Origin: Jutongia huaianensis
Lineage (GTDB): Bacteria; Bacillota; Clostridia; Lachnospirales; Lachnospiraceae
Length of the DNA: 64,000 nucleotides
Assembly (NCBI RefSeq): GCF_014384985.1
Contig: NZ_JACRSX010000002.1
Coordinates: forward strand, 186,001 to 250,000
Direction: 5' to 3'
Shown in pieces: positions 8,373 to 16,573 of this stretch. The notes beneath the pieces were generated by a model. That model was not told where the DNA came from and ran no database searches. It saw only the letters and a program-made list of their open reading frames with translations. Position numbers and translations under genes: made by a program. The stretch's first letter is position 1. Each line of letters begins with the position of its first letter.

Positions 8373-9248
8373 TCAGGCTTCATGGGTATGCTGATTCCGA
8401 TATTTCAGAGGGGGCATTCCCATCAGCTGTTTAAATTTGCCGGAGAAATAATTGCCGTCCGGATAACCGCTTCGGATGGCAATCTCCGTTACCGGAAGAT
8501 CAGTGCTGCGAAGAAGCCTGGCGGCAGAACGGATGCGAAGGGTGTGGAGATATTTCAGGGGGCTGGTGCCGTAAATATCGTGGAATACCCGGCGGAAATG
8601 ACGGGAGGACATACCGGACATGGAGGCAAGATCCTCAATAGAGATATCTTCACGGAAATGGTACTCCATATATGCTGCTGTATTGGCAAGGGACACGGTA
8701 TTGTCATTTGGTTCCCGGCGGTCATCGCTGGCGATCCGGGCCAGAGAGGTGATCATCTGAAGAAAAAGCCCGCTTGTCATGCTTTGAAAACCGGCTGGGT
8801 GAGAAACATATTCATGGTGGATCCGGGTGATCATATGGTCAAATTCCTCAAAGCGTTCCGGAGAGAGATGGAGACGTGACTGGAAACCGTTCTGCTGTGT
8901 CAGGGCAGGCTCAATCACGAAGAGGGAGTGGTAACCGGGCAGGGACTTGATATCGCTGAAGTCCCGCAGAAAGTAATCCGGTTGAAACATAATATTGCAG
9001 ATCCGGAAATGATGAGGATCCTTATAACTGTGAGATGTATTTTCATTGATGACAAATACATCTCCTTTTTTGATGGAGTATTCTTCCTCGTTGACAATGT
9101 GGGTGGCGTAACCGCCCAGCACAAAAACAAGCTCCGAGAAATCTGCGTGGGAATGGAGAAACATATTTTCATCATGATGACCGTACTGAATAAAAAAAGG
9201 AAAATCCTTCTGTGTAGTAAAATAGTGAAGGTGCATTTCAGAATTCAT
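8373..9248 (-). CDS. AraC family transcriptional regulator (cupin sensor, hemicellulose locus)
   Basis: This 291-residue regulator has an N-terminal cupin-like ligand domain (residues about 8-150, with HSHADFSELVFVLGG and KKGDVFVINENTSH). The C-terminal double helix-turn-helix covers residues about 190-285: ISIEDLASMSGMSSRHFRRVF, interrupted only by normal loops, then ITEIAIRSGYPDGNYFSGKFK with the initial V of VTEIA adjacent. It is transcribed away from two GH43 genes, so it most likely senses a pentose or xylo-/arabino-oligosaccharide and activates them. This is inference from position. It starts at 9248 with AGGAG upstream and converges on trxB, leaving 71 bases between stop codons. Confidence 0.9.
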   Translation of the reverse strand: MNSEMHLHYFTTQKDFPFFIQYGHHDENMFLHSHADFSELVFVLGGYATHIVNEEEYSIKKGDVFVINENTSHSYKDPHHFRICNIMFQPDYFLRDFSDIKSLPGYHSLFVIEPALTQQNGFQSRLHLSPERFEEFDHMITRIHHEYVSHPAGFQSMTSGLFLQMITSLARIASDDRREPNDNTVSLANTAAYMEYHFREDISIEDLASMSGMSSRHFRRVFHDIYGTSPLKYLHTLRIRSAARLLRSTDLPVTEIAIRSGYPDGNYFSGKFKQLMGMPPLKYRNQHTHEA

Positions 9249-9340
9249 AATTTGTATTCTCCTGTTCTGACATTTTGTATGATGACATTAATTTAAGGAA
9301 TTATAATATAAATTTTAGTGATTTTAATATAATCCAGTCA

Positions 9341-9367
9341 TGTCCGAAATGTCAAGATTAGTGTCCG
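9341..9367 (+). promoter_or_regulatory. Candidate AraC-type operator: direct repeats of TGTCCG
   Basis: TGTCCG occurs at 9341-9346 and again at 9362-9367, 21 bases (two helical turns) apart, in the 285-base region between the AraC gene and the first GH43 gene. The second copy also forms an inverted repeat with GCGGAC at 9378-9383. Spacing by two turns on one face is typical of AraC-family half-sites. No other gene or clear consensus promoter was recognised in the region, although TTGATT at 9390-9395 is a possible -35 box. Confidence 0.35.
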
Positions 9368-9533
9368 TATTATTCTTGCGGACAGAGGGTTGATTTCGTA
9401 TGATTATATTACAGCATAAGAAATGTGTGAAAGTGGAAAACCTTGAAAACAATGTGAGACAGGAGTTTTTTCGACATATATGTGAAACGTAAATAATCAA
9501 GGTTAAATTATCAAAAGAAAAAGGAGGACAAAA

Positions 9534-10856
9534 ATGGCAAATCCGTATTTACCAAGTTGGGAGTATATCCCGGATGGAGAACCGAGAGTATTTGGGGACA
9601 GAATTTATGTATATGGCTCCCACGACAGAGTGGATTCTGATGAATTTTGTGATTATAAACTGAAGGTGTGGTCAGCACCTGTGAATGAACCGGGCAAGTG
9701 GGTGTGTCATGGAGACGCATTTCATACAAAGGCCGACAGAGATCACGCTTCGGATATCGACTGGTCCGAGAAATGTCTCTATGCGCCGGATGTAGTTGAA
9801 AAGGATGGCAAGTATTATCTTTACGCATACGTTCTGGATTCCAAGGGATGCGTGGCGGTCAGTGATAAACCGGAGGGACCGTTTGAGCTGGTATCCCGTT
9901 ATGAATATAATATTCCGGATCATTATGATAATGGTACTTTTATTGATCCCGGTGTGCTGGTAGATGATGATGGCAGAGTCTATGTATATTGCGGTTATCT
10001 GGGTTCCTATATGTGTGAGATTAACGGAGACAATATGTATCAGGTGATCGACGGAACTTATCAGGAGAATATCATTCCAACAGATGAACCATGGAATTTC
10101 TTTGAAGCCTGCTCTCCGAGAAAGGTGGGAGATACCTATTATCTGATCTATTCGCCAAAGAGAGGATGCCAGCTTGCGTATGCCACATCTGATTCTCCGA
10201 CAGGACCATTTACCTATCGGGGTTATATTGTGGATAACGGCATTGATTTTCCGGGAGGAAATAACCATGGATCGATCTGTAAGATTGGCGATCAGTGGTA
10301 TATTTTTTATCATCGTATGACTAACGGAACGATCATGTCCCGCAGAGGCTGTGTAGAAAAGATTGAGATTCTGCCGGATGGAACGATTCCGCCGGTAGAG
10401 ATGACTTCTCTGGGCTTTGAGGATTCCCTGAATCCGTATGAGCTGACACCGGCTGATACAGCATGTGTACTGAAGGGCAGTGAGCAGCTGATGATCACCG
10501 AGATGGATGCATTTACCAGAGTGATCACCAATATTACCGAGGGATGCGTGATGGGCTGGAAGTATTTTGATTTTGGCAACGACTTTACTAATGGAACCAT
10601 GACATTATCCTTAAAGCTGCAGCCGAGGGGATGCAGTGGCAGAATTCACGTATATCTTGATGATCCGGTGGATGGAGAAAAGATCGGAACGATTGAATTC
10701 GGCACAGGAGATCATGTGGCAGAAGGTGTGATGCGCATGGTAACAGGCAGACATGCGGTATATTTTGTGGCAGAGGATGCACATAGCGGATGGGCAAAGA
10801 ACAGTTTTACAGGTAGACAGCTCCTGGATCTGGAAGCATTTGTATTTCGTAAATAG
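9534..10856 (+). CDS. GH43 family glycoside hydrolase (arabinofuranosidase or beta-xylosidase type)
   Basis: The 440-residue enzyme lacks a signal peptide and so works inside the cell on imported oligosaccharides. The five-bladed propeller covers about residues 1-300. The catalytic base aspartate is expected in YIPDGEP near residue 12, the supporting aspartate in TFIDPGVLVDDDG near residue 140, and the general acid glutamate in FFEACSPRKVGD near residue 188. The C-terminal 130 residues form a beta-rich module resembling CBM6. Family members remove arabinose or xylose from hemicellulose fragments, and the exact sugar cannot be read. AAGGAGG precedes the ATG. It is the first gene of a pair with a second GH43 and lies divergent to an AraC regulator. 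Confidence 0.88.
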   Translation: MANPYLPSWEYIPDGEPRVFGDRIYVYGSHDRVDSDEFCDYKLKVWSAPVNEPGKWVCHGDAFHTKADRDHASDIDWSEKCLYAPDVVEKDGKYYLYAYVLDSKGCVAVSDKPEGPFELVSRYEYNIPDHYDNGTFIDPGVLVDDDGRVYVYCGYLGSYMCEINGDNMYQVIDGTYQENIIPTDEPWNFFEACSPRKVGDTYYLIYSPKRGCQLAYATSDSPTGPFTYRGYIVDNGIDFPGGNNHGSICKIGDQWYIFYHRMTNGTIMSRRGCVEKIEILPDGTIPPVEMTSLGFEDSLNPYELTPADTACVLKGSEQLMITEMDAFTRVITNITEGCVMGWKYFDFGNDFTNGTMTLSLKLQPRGCSGRIHVYLDDPVDGEKIGTIEFGTGDHVAEGVMRMVTGRHAVYFVAEDAHSGWAKNSFTGRQLLDLEAFVFRK

Positions 10857-11010
10857 AAAAAAACACAAGAGTCTTGAAAAAAACATTCGCAGAGAGTAAA
10901 GTAGTGATAACCATGAAAGGTATTAAAAGGAAAAGAAGTGGTACAGAGAAAGGCAGATAAACTCTCTGAAAAGACCACAGTTCAAGTAAAATAAAGGGAG
11001 ATTTAAAACT

Positions 11011-12537
11011 ATGAAGATCAGTAATCCGGTACTCCGGGGCTTTTACCCGGATCCAAGTGTATGCAGGGCAAATGACAAGTATTATATGGTATGCAGCTCT
11101 TTTGAGTATTTTCCGGGAGTTCCTCTGTTTGAGAGTGAGGATCTGGTGCATTGGACACAGATCGGTCACTGTCTTACCAGAAGCACGCAGGTAGACTTAG
11201 AGCGCATCAACAGCTCCGGTGGAGTGTTTGCGCCGACGATCCGTTATCATGAAGGACGTTTTTACATGGTGACCACAAATGATACCTACCACAAAAATTT
11301 CTATGTATATACAGATGATATCTATGGGGAGTGGTCTGAGCCTATATTTGTGGATCAGGGAGGAATCGATCCGTCTCTGTTCTTTGAGGATGGCAAGGCA
11401 TATTTTATGAGTAACGGCAGTGACGAGGATGGCAATGGATGTATTTTCCAGTGCGAGATCAATATTGCAACAGGAGAGCGCCTGACCGAAAGCAAACCGA
11501 TCTGGAAAGGAAATGGCGGCCGTTATCTGGAATCACCGCATCTGTACCATATTGGGGACTGGTATTATATTACAGCTGCAGAGGGAGGTACAGAATATGG
11601 TCATATGATCACCTATGCGAGGGGAAAGAGTCCATATGGACCATTTGAATCATATCCGCTGAATCCGGTTGTGACAAACCGTGATCTTGGCGGTCACCAG
11701 AGCCGCATTCAGGGAATTGGTCATGGCGATCTGGTACAGACAGAGGATGGTACGACATTTATCGTATGTCTCGGCTTCCGCCAGGAGGGAATGTGGATGC
11801 CGTTCCACCATCTGGGGCGAGAGGTATTTCTGGTACCGGTACAGTGGCAGCAGGACGGATGGTTTACTGCCGGTGTGAACGGTAAGGTGGAGGCTGAGAT
11901 GGAAATGAATCTCAATGCTTCCGGCGAGGATACCTGCTATGATGTTTCTTTTGAGAAGCTGGGAGCAGACAGTCTCAGATGGTGTCATCTGAGAGCATAT
12001 GATCAGGCGAATTATCAGTTTACAGAGCAGGGGGCGAAACTTCGGGGCAATCATTTCACGTTGGATGATGTGGATGCGCCAACCTTCCTCGGTGTACGCC
12101 AGTCTGAATTTGATACAACATTGGATGTGACGGTAGGAGGAAATTCTCAGGAGGCAGGAGTAACCTTCTATCTGTGTGAGGATCATCATTATGATCTGTA
12201 TCTGGCACAGGCAGATGGGGTCTGCAGGGCTGAGCTTCGTCTGACCACAGGAGATGCACAGTGTGTAAAGACATCTGTTCCTCTGGAGCAGGGACAGCAG
12301 GAGGTCAAGCTTCATGTGGAGTCTGACAGTGAATTTTATACCTTCTTTGCTGAAATTGCCGGGGAGAAAAAAGAGCTTGGAAAGGCAAGAACAAAATACC
12401 TGTCTTCCGAGGTGGCAGGTGGCTTTACCGGAACAGTCATGGCAATGTATGCCGTAAATCCGGAGGAGAAGGAAGATGCCTGGGGTGAGTTTACCGGCTT
12501 AAAATGGACTATGAAAAAGTGGGTAGATAATGCGTAA
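11011..12537 (+). CDS. GH43 family beta-xylosidase with C-terminal concanavalin-like domain
   Basis: The 508-residue protein follows the XynB-type plan. The N-terminal propeller (about 1-310) has GFYPDPSVCR (base aspartate near residue 14), GGIDPSLFFEDG (pKa-tuning aspartate) and YLESPHLYHIGDWYY (acid glutamate near residue 174). The C-terminal beta-sandwich (about 320-500) is the domain that caps the active site in GH43 xylosidases. No signal peptide is present, so it is cytosolic. It probably releases xylose from xylo-oligosaccharides. The 154-base gap from the preceding GH43 contains no terminator, so the two are likely co-transcribed. AAGGGAG precedes the start. Confidence 0.92.
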   Translation: MKISNPVLRGFYPDPSVCRANDKYYMVCSSFEYFPGVPLFESEDLVHWTQIGHCLTRSTQVDLERINSSGGVFAPTIRYHEGRFYMVTTNDTYHKNFYVYTDDIYGEWSEPIFVDQGGIDPSLFFEDGKAYFMSNGSDEDGNGCIFQCEINIATGERLTESKPIWKGNGGRYLESPHLYHIGDWYYITAAEGGTEYGHMITYARGKSPYGPFESYPLNPVVTNRDLGGHQSRIQGIGHGDLVQTEDGTTFIVCLGFRQEGMWMPFHHLGREVFLVPVQWQQDGWFTAGVNGKVEAEMEMNLNASGEDTCYDVSFEKLGADSLRWCHLRAYDQANYQFTEQGAKLRGNHFTLDDVDAPTFLGVRQSEFDTTLDVTVGGNSQEAGVTFYLCEDHHYDLYLAQADGVCRAELRLTTGDAQCVKTSVPLEQGQQEVKLHVESDSEFYTFFAEIAGEKKELGKARTKYLSSEVAGGFTGTVMAMYAVNPEEKEDAWGEFTGLKWTMKKWVDNA

Positions 12538-12597
12538 GTGAGGAGCTTTGTACCGAAGACATACGATATAAAATAAGATGCAGAGGTGAGGATTTCA

Positions 12598-13356
12598 ATG
12601 AACCGTGATGAGGAATTTCTGGCAAAAAGGATTATAGATCTGGCGGATCAGTCATATCGGACCGGATTATATACTTATACCGGTTTTTTGAACCAGCAGG
12701 AGCAGGCAGTTTACGATAGTGTACGAAAGGATGCAGCTCCTGTGACAGCCACACTGTTTGGCGGTGTGGAGGGGTGTGAACGGCAGGTCCTCCGTTTTGG
12801 AGATGAGGAAAGCCTGGGATATGATGCGGGATTTCCAATCTGCTGCATTGAAATCCGGCCATTGATCGAGAAGTTTTCCGATGCACTGACCCACCGGGAT
12901 TATCTGGGAGCACTGATGCATCTGGGAATAGACCGCAGCACCCTTGGAGATATTATGATACGGGACAAAACGGCATATCTGTTTTGTCTGGACAAAATGG
13001 CATCGTTTATCGTAGATAATCTGGATCAGGTGAAGCATACCCATGTGAAATGCCGTTTACTGGAGGAGATGCCGGAGGCGGTCCGTCCGCAGCTTCAGGC
13101 AGTGAAGCTGATCGTTCCGAGTATGCGGCTGGATGTGGTGATCGCAAAGCTATATCATTTGTCGCGGAGTCAAAGCATTGCACTTTTCCGCGAAAAGAAA
13201 ATCTTTGTAAATGGAAGAGGACAGGAAAATAACAGTGGGATTCTGAAGGAAACAGATGTTGTTTCTGTGCGGGGGCATGGAAAATTTATCTGTGATGGAA
13301 TTTCAGGAGAAACCAAAAAAGGAAACCTGAATATTCAGGTTTCCAAATATGTTTGA
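12598..13356 (+). CDS. ylmH: YlmH-like S4-domain RNA-binding protein
   Basis: The 252-residue protein matches YlmH: an N-terminal region with LGALMHLGIDRSTLGDI near residue 105, then a C-terminal S4 domain beginning near residue 180 (MRLDVVIAKLYHLSRSQ and a KKIFVNGR strand). YlmH binds 50S-peptidyl-tRNA complexes and helps ribosome rescue; in Bacillus it lies in the division cluster, not here. The start is ATG 12598 with GAGGTGAGG 6 bases upstream; the in-frame GTG at 12586 is part of that ribosome site. The last 14 codons contain a perfect 24-base palindrome that serves the opposite strand as a terminator. Confidence 0.88.
   Translation: MNRDEEFLAKRIIDLADQSYRTGLYTYTGFLNQQEQAVYDSVRKDAAPVTATLFGGVEGCERQVLRFGDEESLGYDAGFPICCIEIRPLIEKFSDALTHRDYLGALMHLGIDRSTLGDIMIRDKTAYLFCLDKMASFIVDNLDQVKHTHVKCRLLEEMPEAVRPQLQAVKLIVPSMRLDVVIAKLYHLSRSQSIALFREKKIFVNGRGQENNSGILKETDVVSVRGHGKFICDGISGETKKGNLNIQVSKYV
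13315..13344 (-). terminator. Terminator for the leftward membrane-protein gene, embedded in ylmH
   Basis: A perfect 24-base palindrome (13321-13344; arms GGAAACCTG and CAGGTTTCC, loop AATATT) is followed on the minus strand by six T (the A run at 13315-13320). It lies inside the 3' end of ylmH, 68 bases past the stop of the minus-strand gene. Confidence 0.75.
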
Positions 13357-13411
13357 CAGATCCTGTTTCCGGGGAGTGGAATAGGCTTCCTGCGGCTGCG
13401 GATCTTGTGAT

Positions 13412-13795
13412 TTATGACTCTTTGGGTGGAACTGCAAAATAGCGGTTCCACTTTTTATCATTTTGATATTCTAACATACGGTCATATTGCGCATACATTT
13501 TCTGGACTCCGTTTTCCAGCAGATAGTAATGATTAATGTATGGAAACAGCAGGATCAGCAGTGGGATCAGCAAGATTGCCAGCCAGATATTGGAGCTGGA
13601 AACAAGACCAATCACAACGGAGGTGGTCATCAGGGCAAACAGCACTGTGACGATCAGATGGATCAGCCGTTCATGCTGAAAAAAACGGATCTGTGTCAGA
13701 TGGTTTTCGATGGCTTTGGTCCAGTCGGTGTCATCGGGAGGTGCCTGAAGCAATTCATCAATCTGCTGCATATAGGTCAAAATGCGTCGTTTCAT
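13412..13795 (-). CDS. Small two-helix membrane protein, unknown function
   Basis: The 127-residue protein has a charged, probably cytosolic N-terminus (about 1-45). Two adjacent hydrophobic helices follow: LIHLIVTVLFALMTTSVVIG, and a second running from IWLAILLIP to LLFPYIN. The C-terminal tail of about 35 residues is charged. No family was recognised. It is convergent with ylmH and divergent from the GH-A hydrolase gene. A TATAAT (-10) at 13828-13833 on the minus strand precedes it, with a CACGAATTCGTG palindrome immediately upstream of that box. The ribosome site GAAAGGACTG is good. Confidence 0.75.
   Translation of the reverse strand: MKRRILTYMQQIDELLQAPPDDTDWTKAIENHLTQIRFFQHERLIHLIVTVLFALMTTSVVIGLVSSSNIWLAILLIPLLILLFPYINHYYLLENGVQKMYAQYDRMLEYQNDKKWNRYFAVPPKES
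13426..13456 (+). terminator. Terminator for the GH43-ylmH transcript, embedded in the opposing gene
   Basis: GTGGAACTGC (13426-13435) pairs with GCGGTTCCAC (13442-13451) and is followed by five T. It lies inside the last codons of the minus-strand membrane-protein gene, so the two convergent genes carry each other's terminators. Confidence 0.75.
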
Positions 13796-13827
13796 AAAAT
13801 CAGTCCTTTCGTAAATCTTTTGGTAGA

Positions 13828-13856
13828 ATTATATCACGAATTCGTGTATATTTATA
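13828..13856 (-). promoter_or_regulatory. Candidate promoter with CACGAATTCGTG palindrome (possible operator)
   Basis: On the minus strand TATAAT (complement of 13828-13833) is a good -10; the -35 (13851-13856) is poor. Between them lies the perfect 12-base palindrome CACGAATTCGTG at 13835-13846. A repressor binding there would cover the promoter of the membrane-protein gene and lie about 50 bases before the divergent hydrolase gene. Confidence 0.4.
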
Positions 13857-13895
13857 GGTGATGGAAAAATAACAATGAAGAAATGAGGAAAAAAG

Positions 13896-15341
13896 ATGGA
13901 TAAAATTAAAAAAGTTAAATTGACTCCGGCGGCCTGTGGTCTGGATCTGGGAGATGGAAGTGAGAGAGCAGAGTATGTAAATCAGGATTATATTTTAAAT
14001 ACTCTGGGAAGACCTCACAGAAATATTGGTATCATGTATACTTATTATCCAAAGGACAAGGAATGGCCGGAGCGGATCAGTGTGGCATGTAAAGATATGG
14101 AGATTCATTTTCAGTGGGATTATCCGTATGATGATTATTTTCCATATCGTGGAGGTCTCGATGGGGACACGAAGGGAGAGCCGTTCCAGCAGATGAGGGA
14201 TATCCGCCGCCATGGACAGGATGTTGCTCTGACGTTGACCATTGACTGTTCTCTGGAGGATGAATATCTCCGTCAGATCGCAAAGGAGCTGAAGCCCTTT
14301 GGCAGAATGCGTCTGCGTATCAACCATGAGTGTGCCGGTGACTGGTTTACCCACAATCAGCGTTTTTCCTACAAGGAGATCGGAGAGTTTTTTGTACGCT
14401 TTGCAAAGATCGTGAAGGAAGAGGCACCGCAGATCTCGCTGGTATTTTGTGGTGGAGCTGTAGGAGATCTGGAGGCTGAGGATGCGCCGGTACAGTATGA
14501 GGAGGAGTTTAAGGAAGCCTTTGATATTGCAGATATCTGGTCCAATGACTGTTATCTGGCTCTTCATTACGGATGGCCTTTTGATGTATGCGAAAAAGGC
14601 GGGGACAGCTATGCAATGACACCGGTAGATCTGTTCTTTGAGCGTCTGGATAAAACTTCTAAGAGAATGACAAAGGTAAATCATGGGGAGTGCAAGCCAT
14701 TTGTGATCTCTGAGTTTAATACAGACGGTGATGTGACCGGACCGATGCATCAGGGAGATTCCATTAAGCGTTTTGTAGAGAAATTAAAGTCCGAAAATGC
14801 GGACTGGTTCGATGGATTTTCTATGTACCAATTCAGGGACAGAGGACGTCTTGGACTGGAGATTGAGGATCCGAATAATTCTGCAGTGGGTATTCCGCAG
14901 CCAATCCTCAAGGATTACAAGGATATTCTGAAGGATCCGTTCTTCCTGCCGGGACTGGAGGAGACAGAAGATACAGCATTGCCGGTAACACTTCGCTGGG
15001 GAGGTGCAGAGGATGCGGAGGGAATTGCAATTCCGATCACCTTTGAGAAGACACCGGAGTTTTGCGAGATTACCTTTGAGGAAGATCTGAACCTTATGAT
15101 GGAATTAAATGGACGCTGGTTCTATAAAGCACCGGGCACGAAGACAGTTGATATGATGTCTGCATTTTTTGAAACACCGGTTGAGCCGGGTACGGAGATG
15201 ACTCTGAAAATTTTTGCACCTCCGGCGACAGGAGAGAACGATCCGTCTCAGGGAGAGGATTGGGCAGTAAATTATTATACGACTATGACAAAAATGCCAC
15301 AGCTTCGTATCCGTTATGAGGAGATTCAGGAGGTACTGTAA
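13896..15341 (+). CDS. Putative clan GH-A glycoside hydrolase (GH26-like TIM barrel)
   Basis: The 481-residue cytosolic protein has the hallmarks of a retaining clan GH-A enzyme. An acid/base glutamate is likely at E145 in RINHECAGDWF, and a nucleophile at E273 in KPFVISEFN, about 128 residues later at the end of the expected beta-7 strand. The H-E-x-x-G-D/x-W-F arrangement resembles GH26 (mannanase and relatives). Residues about 345-481 form a separate beta-rich domain. The family assignment is tentative and the substrate unknown; the hemicellulose island around it suggests a plant glycan. It overlaps the next gene at TAATG, so the two are translationally coupled. The ribosome site is weak (GAGGAAAAAAG). 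Confidence 0.7.
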   Translation: MDKIKKVKLTPAACGLDLGDGSERAEYVNQDYILNTLGRPHRNIGIMYTYYPKDKEWPERISVACKDMEIHFQWDYPYDDYFPYRGGLDGDTKGEPFQQMRDIRRHGQDVALTLTIDCSLEDEYLRQIAKELKPFGRMRLRINHECAGDWFTHNQRFSYKEIGEFFVRFAKIVKEEAPQISLVFCGGAVGDLEAEDAPVQYEEEFKEAFDIADIWSNDCYLALHYGWPFDVCEKGGDSYAMTPVDLFFERLDKTSKRMTKVNHGECKPFVISEFNTDGDVTGPMHQGDSIKRFVEKLKSENADWFDGFSMYQFRDRGRLGLEIEDPNNSAVGIPQPILKDYKDILKDPFFLPGLEETEDTALPVTLRWGGAEDAEGIAIPITFEKTPEFCEITFEEDLNLMMELNGRWFYKAPGTKTVDMMSAFFETPVEPGTEMTLKIFAPPATGENDPSQGEDWAVNYYTTMTKMPQLRIRYEEIQEVL

Positions 15342-16543
15342 TGGAACACGCAATCGTAACTCTCAAAAAGGGAGAAGGACGTACGATCAAGGCGGGAGGA
15401 GCCTGGATCTATGACAATGAGATTGCCAGTGTCGTGGGAAGCTTTGCCGACGGAGATGTAGTTCTGATCCATGATTTTGACGGATATCCTATGGGAAAGG
15501 GCTATATCAACCGTCACTCCAAGATACGGGTTCGGATGCTCACGCGTCATCAGGAGCAGGAGATCGATGATGATTTCTGGAGAATGCGCCTGCAGGCGGC
15601 ATGGGATTACCGGAAGGCTACGGTAGATACTTCAAGCTGCCGGCTCGTCTTTGGTGAGGCGGATTTTCTGCCGGGACTGGTGATTGACAAATTCAGTGAT
15701 GTTCTGGTAGTAGAATCCCTGGCTTTGGGAATTGACCGTTACAAGGAGCATCTCGTAGAGATTTTGAAGGAAATTCTTGCAGCTGACGGTGTCACGATCC
15801 GTGGTGTTTACGAACGCAGCGATGCCAGAGAACGGCTGAAGGAAGGGATGGAGCGTGTCAAAGGTTTTCTGGGACAGGAGTTTGATACCAATGTGGAGAT
15901 CGTAGAAAACGGTGTCCACTATATGGTGGATGTAAAAGAAGGACAAAAAACAGGTTTTTTTCTGGACCAGAAATATAACCGTCAGTCGATCCGTTCCATC
16001 TGTAAGGGAGCAAAGGTGCTGGACTGCTTTACCCATACCGGCTCTTTTGCTTTGAATGCCGGACAGGCGGGGGCTGCCAGTGTATTAGGACTGGATGCTT
16101 CGGAGCCTGGCGTAGAGCAGGCAAAAAAGAATGCAGCATTAAATGGTCTGTCCCATATTGTGGACTTTGAATGTGCAGATGTTTTTGAAAAGCTTCCGAA
16201 AATGGAGGCGGCAGGAGAAAAGTTTGATGTGATCATACTGGATCCGCCGGCGTTCACGAAGTCACGTAATTCTGTAAAAAACGCCGTAAAGGGATACCGG
16301 GAGATCAACCTTCGTGCTATGAAGCTCATTAAGGATGGTGGTTATCTTGCCACATGCTCCTGTTCTCATTTTATGACATATGAGCTTTTTACAAAAACGA
16401 TTGGACAGGCGGCAGCAAATGTACACAAGAGACTGCGTCAGGTATCCTTCGCAACACAGGCACCGGATCATCCAATCCTGTGGGCTGCCGATACATCATA
16501 TTATCTGAAGTTTTATATCTTCCAGGTATGTGATGAAAAATAA
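15341..16543 (+). CDS. Class I rRNA large-subunit methyltransferase (RlmI-like, PUA domain)
   Basis: The 400-residue protein has an N-terminal PUA RNA-binding domain (about 1-80, with GGAWIYDNEI). A central ferredoxin-like RlmI region follows, with LPGLVIDKFSDVLVVES. The C-terminal Rossmann methyltransferase has VLDCFTHTGSFALNA (SAM site, near residue 225) and the catalytic LDPPAF loop near residue 303. Family members methylate a cytosine C5 in 23S rRNA with SAM. The start ATG shares its A with the stop codon of the upstream hydrolase (TAATG). Why a ribosome-modification gene is coupled to a glycosidase is unclear. Confidence 0.9.
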   Translation: MEHAIVTLKKGEGRTIKAGGAWIYDNEIASVVGSFADGDVVLIHDFDGYPMGKGYINRHSKIRVRMLTRHQEQEIDDDFWRMRLQAAWDYRKATVDTSSCRLVFGEADFLPGLVIDKFSDVLVVESLALGIDRYKEHLVEILKEILAADGVTIRGVYERSDARERLKEGMERVKGFLGQEFDTNVEIVENGVHYMVDVKEGQKTGFFLDQKYNRQSIRSICKGAKVLDCFTHTGSFALNAGQAGAASVLGLDASEPGVEQAKKNAALNGLSHIVDFECADVFEKLPKMEAAGEKFDVIILDPPAFTKSRNSVKNAVKGYREINLRAMKLIKDGGYLATCSCSHFMTYELFTKTIGQAAANVHKRLRQVSFATQAPDHPILWAADTSYYLKFYIFQVCDEK

Positions 16544-16573
16544 AATCATAAAATGTAAGGAATTAGAATTATT

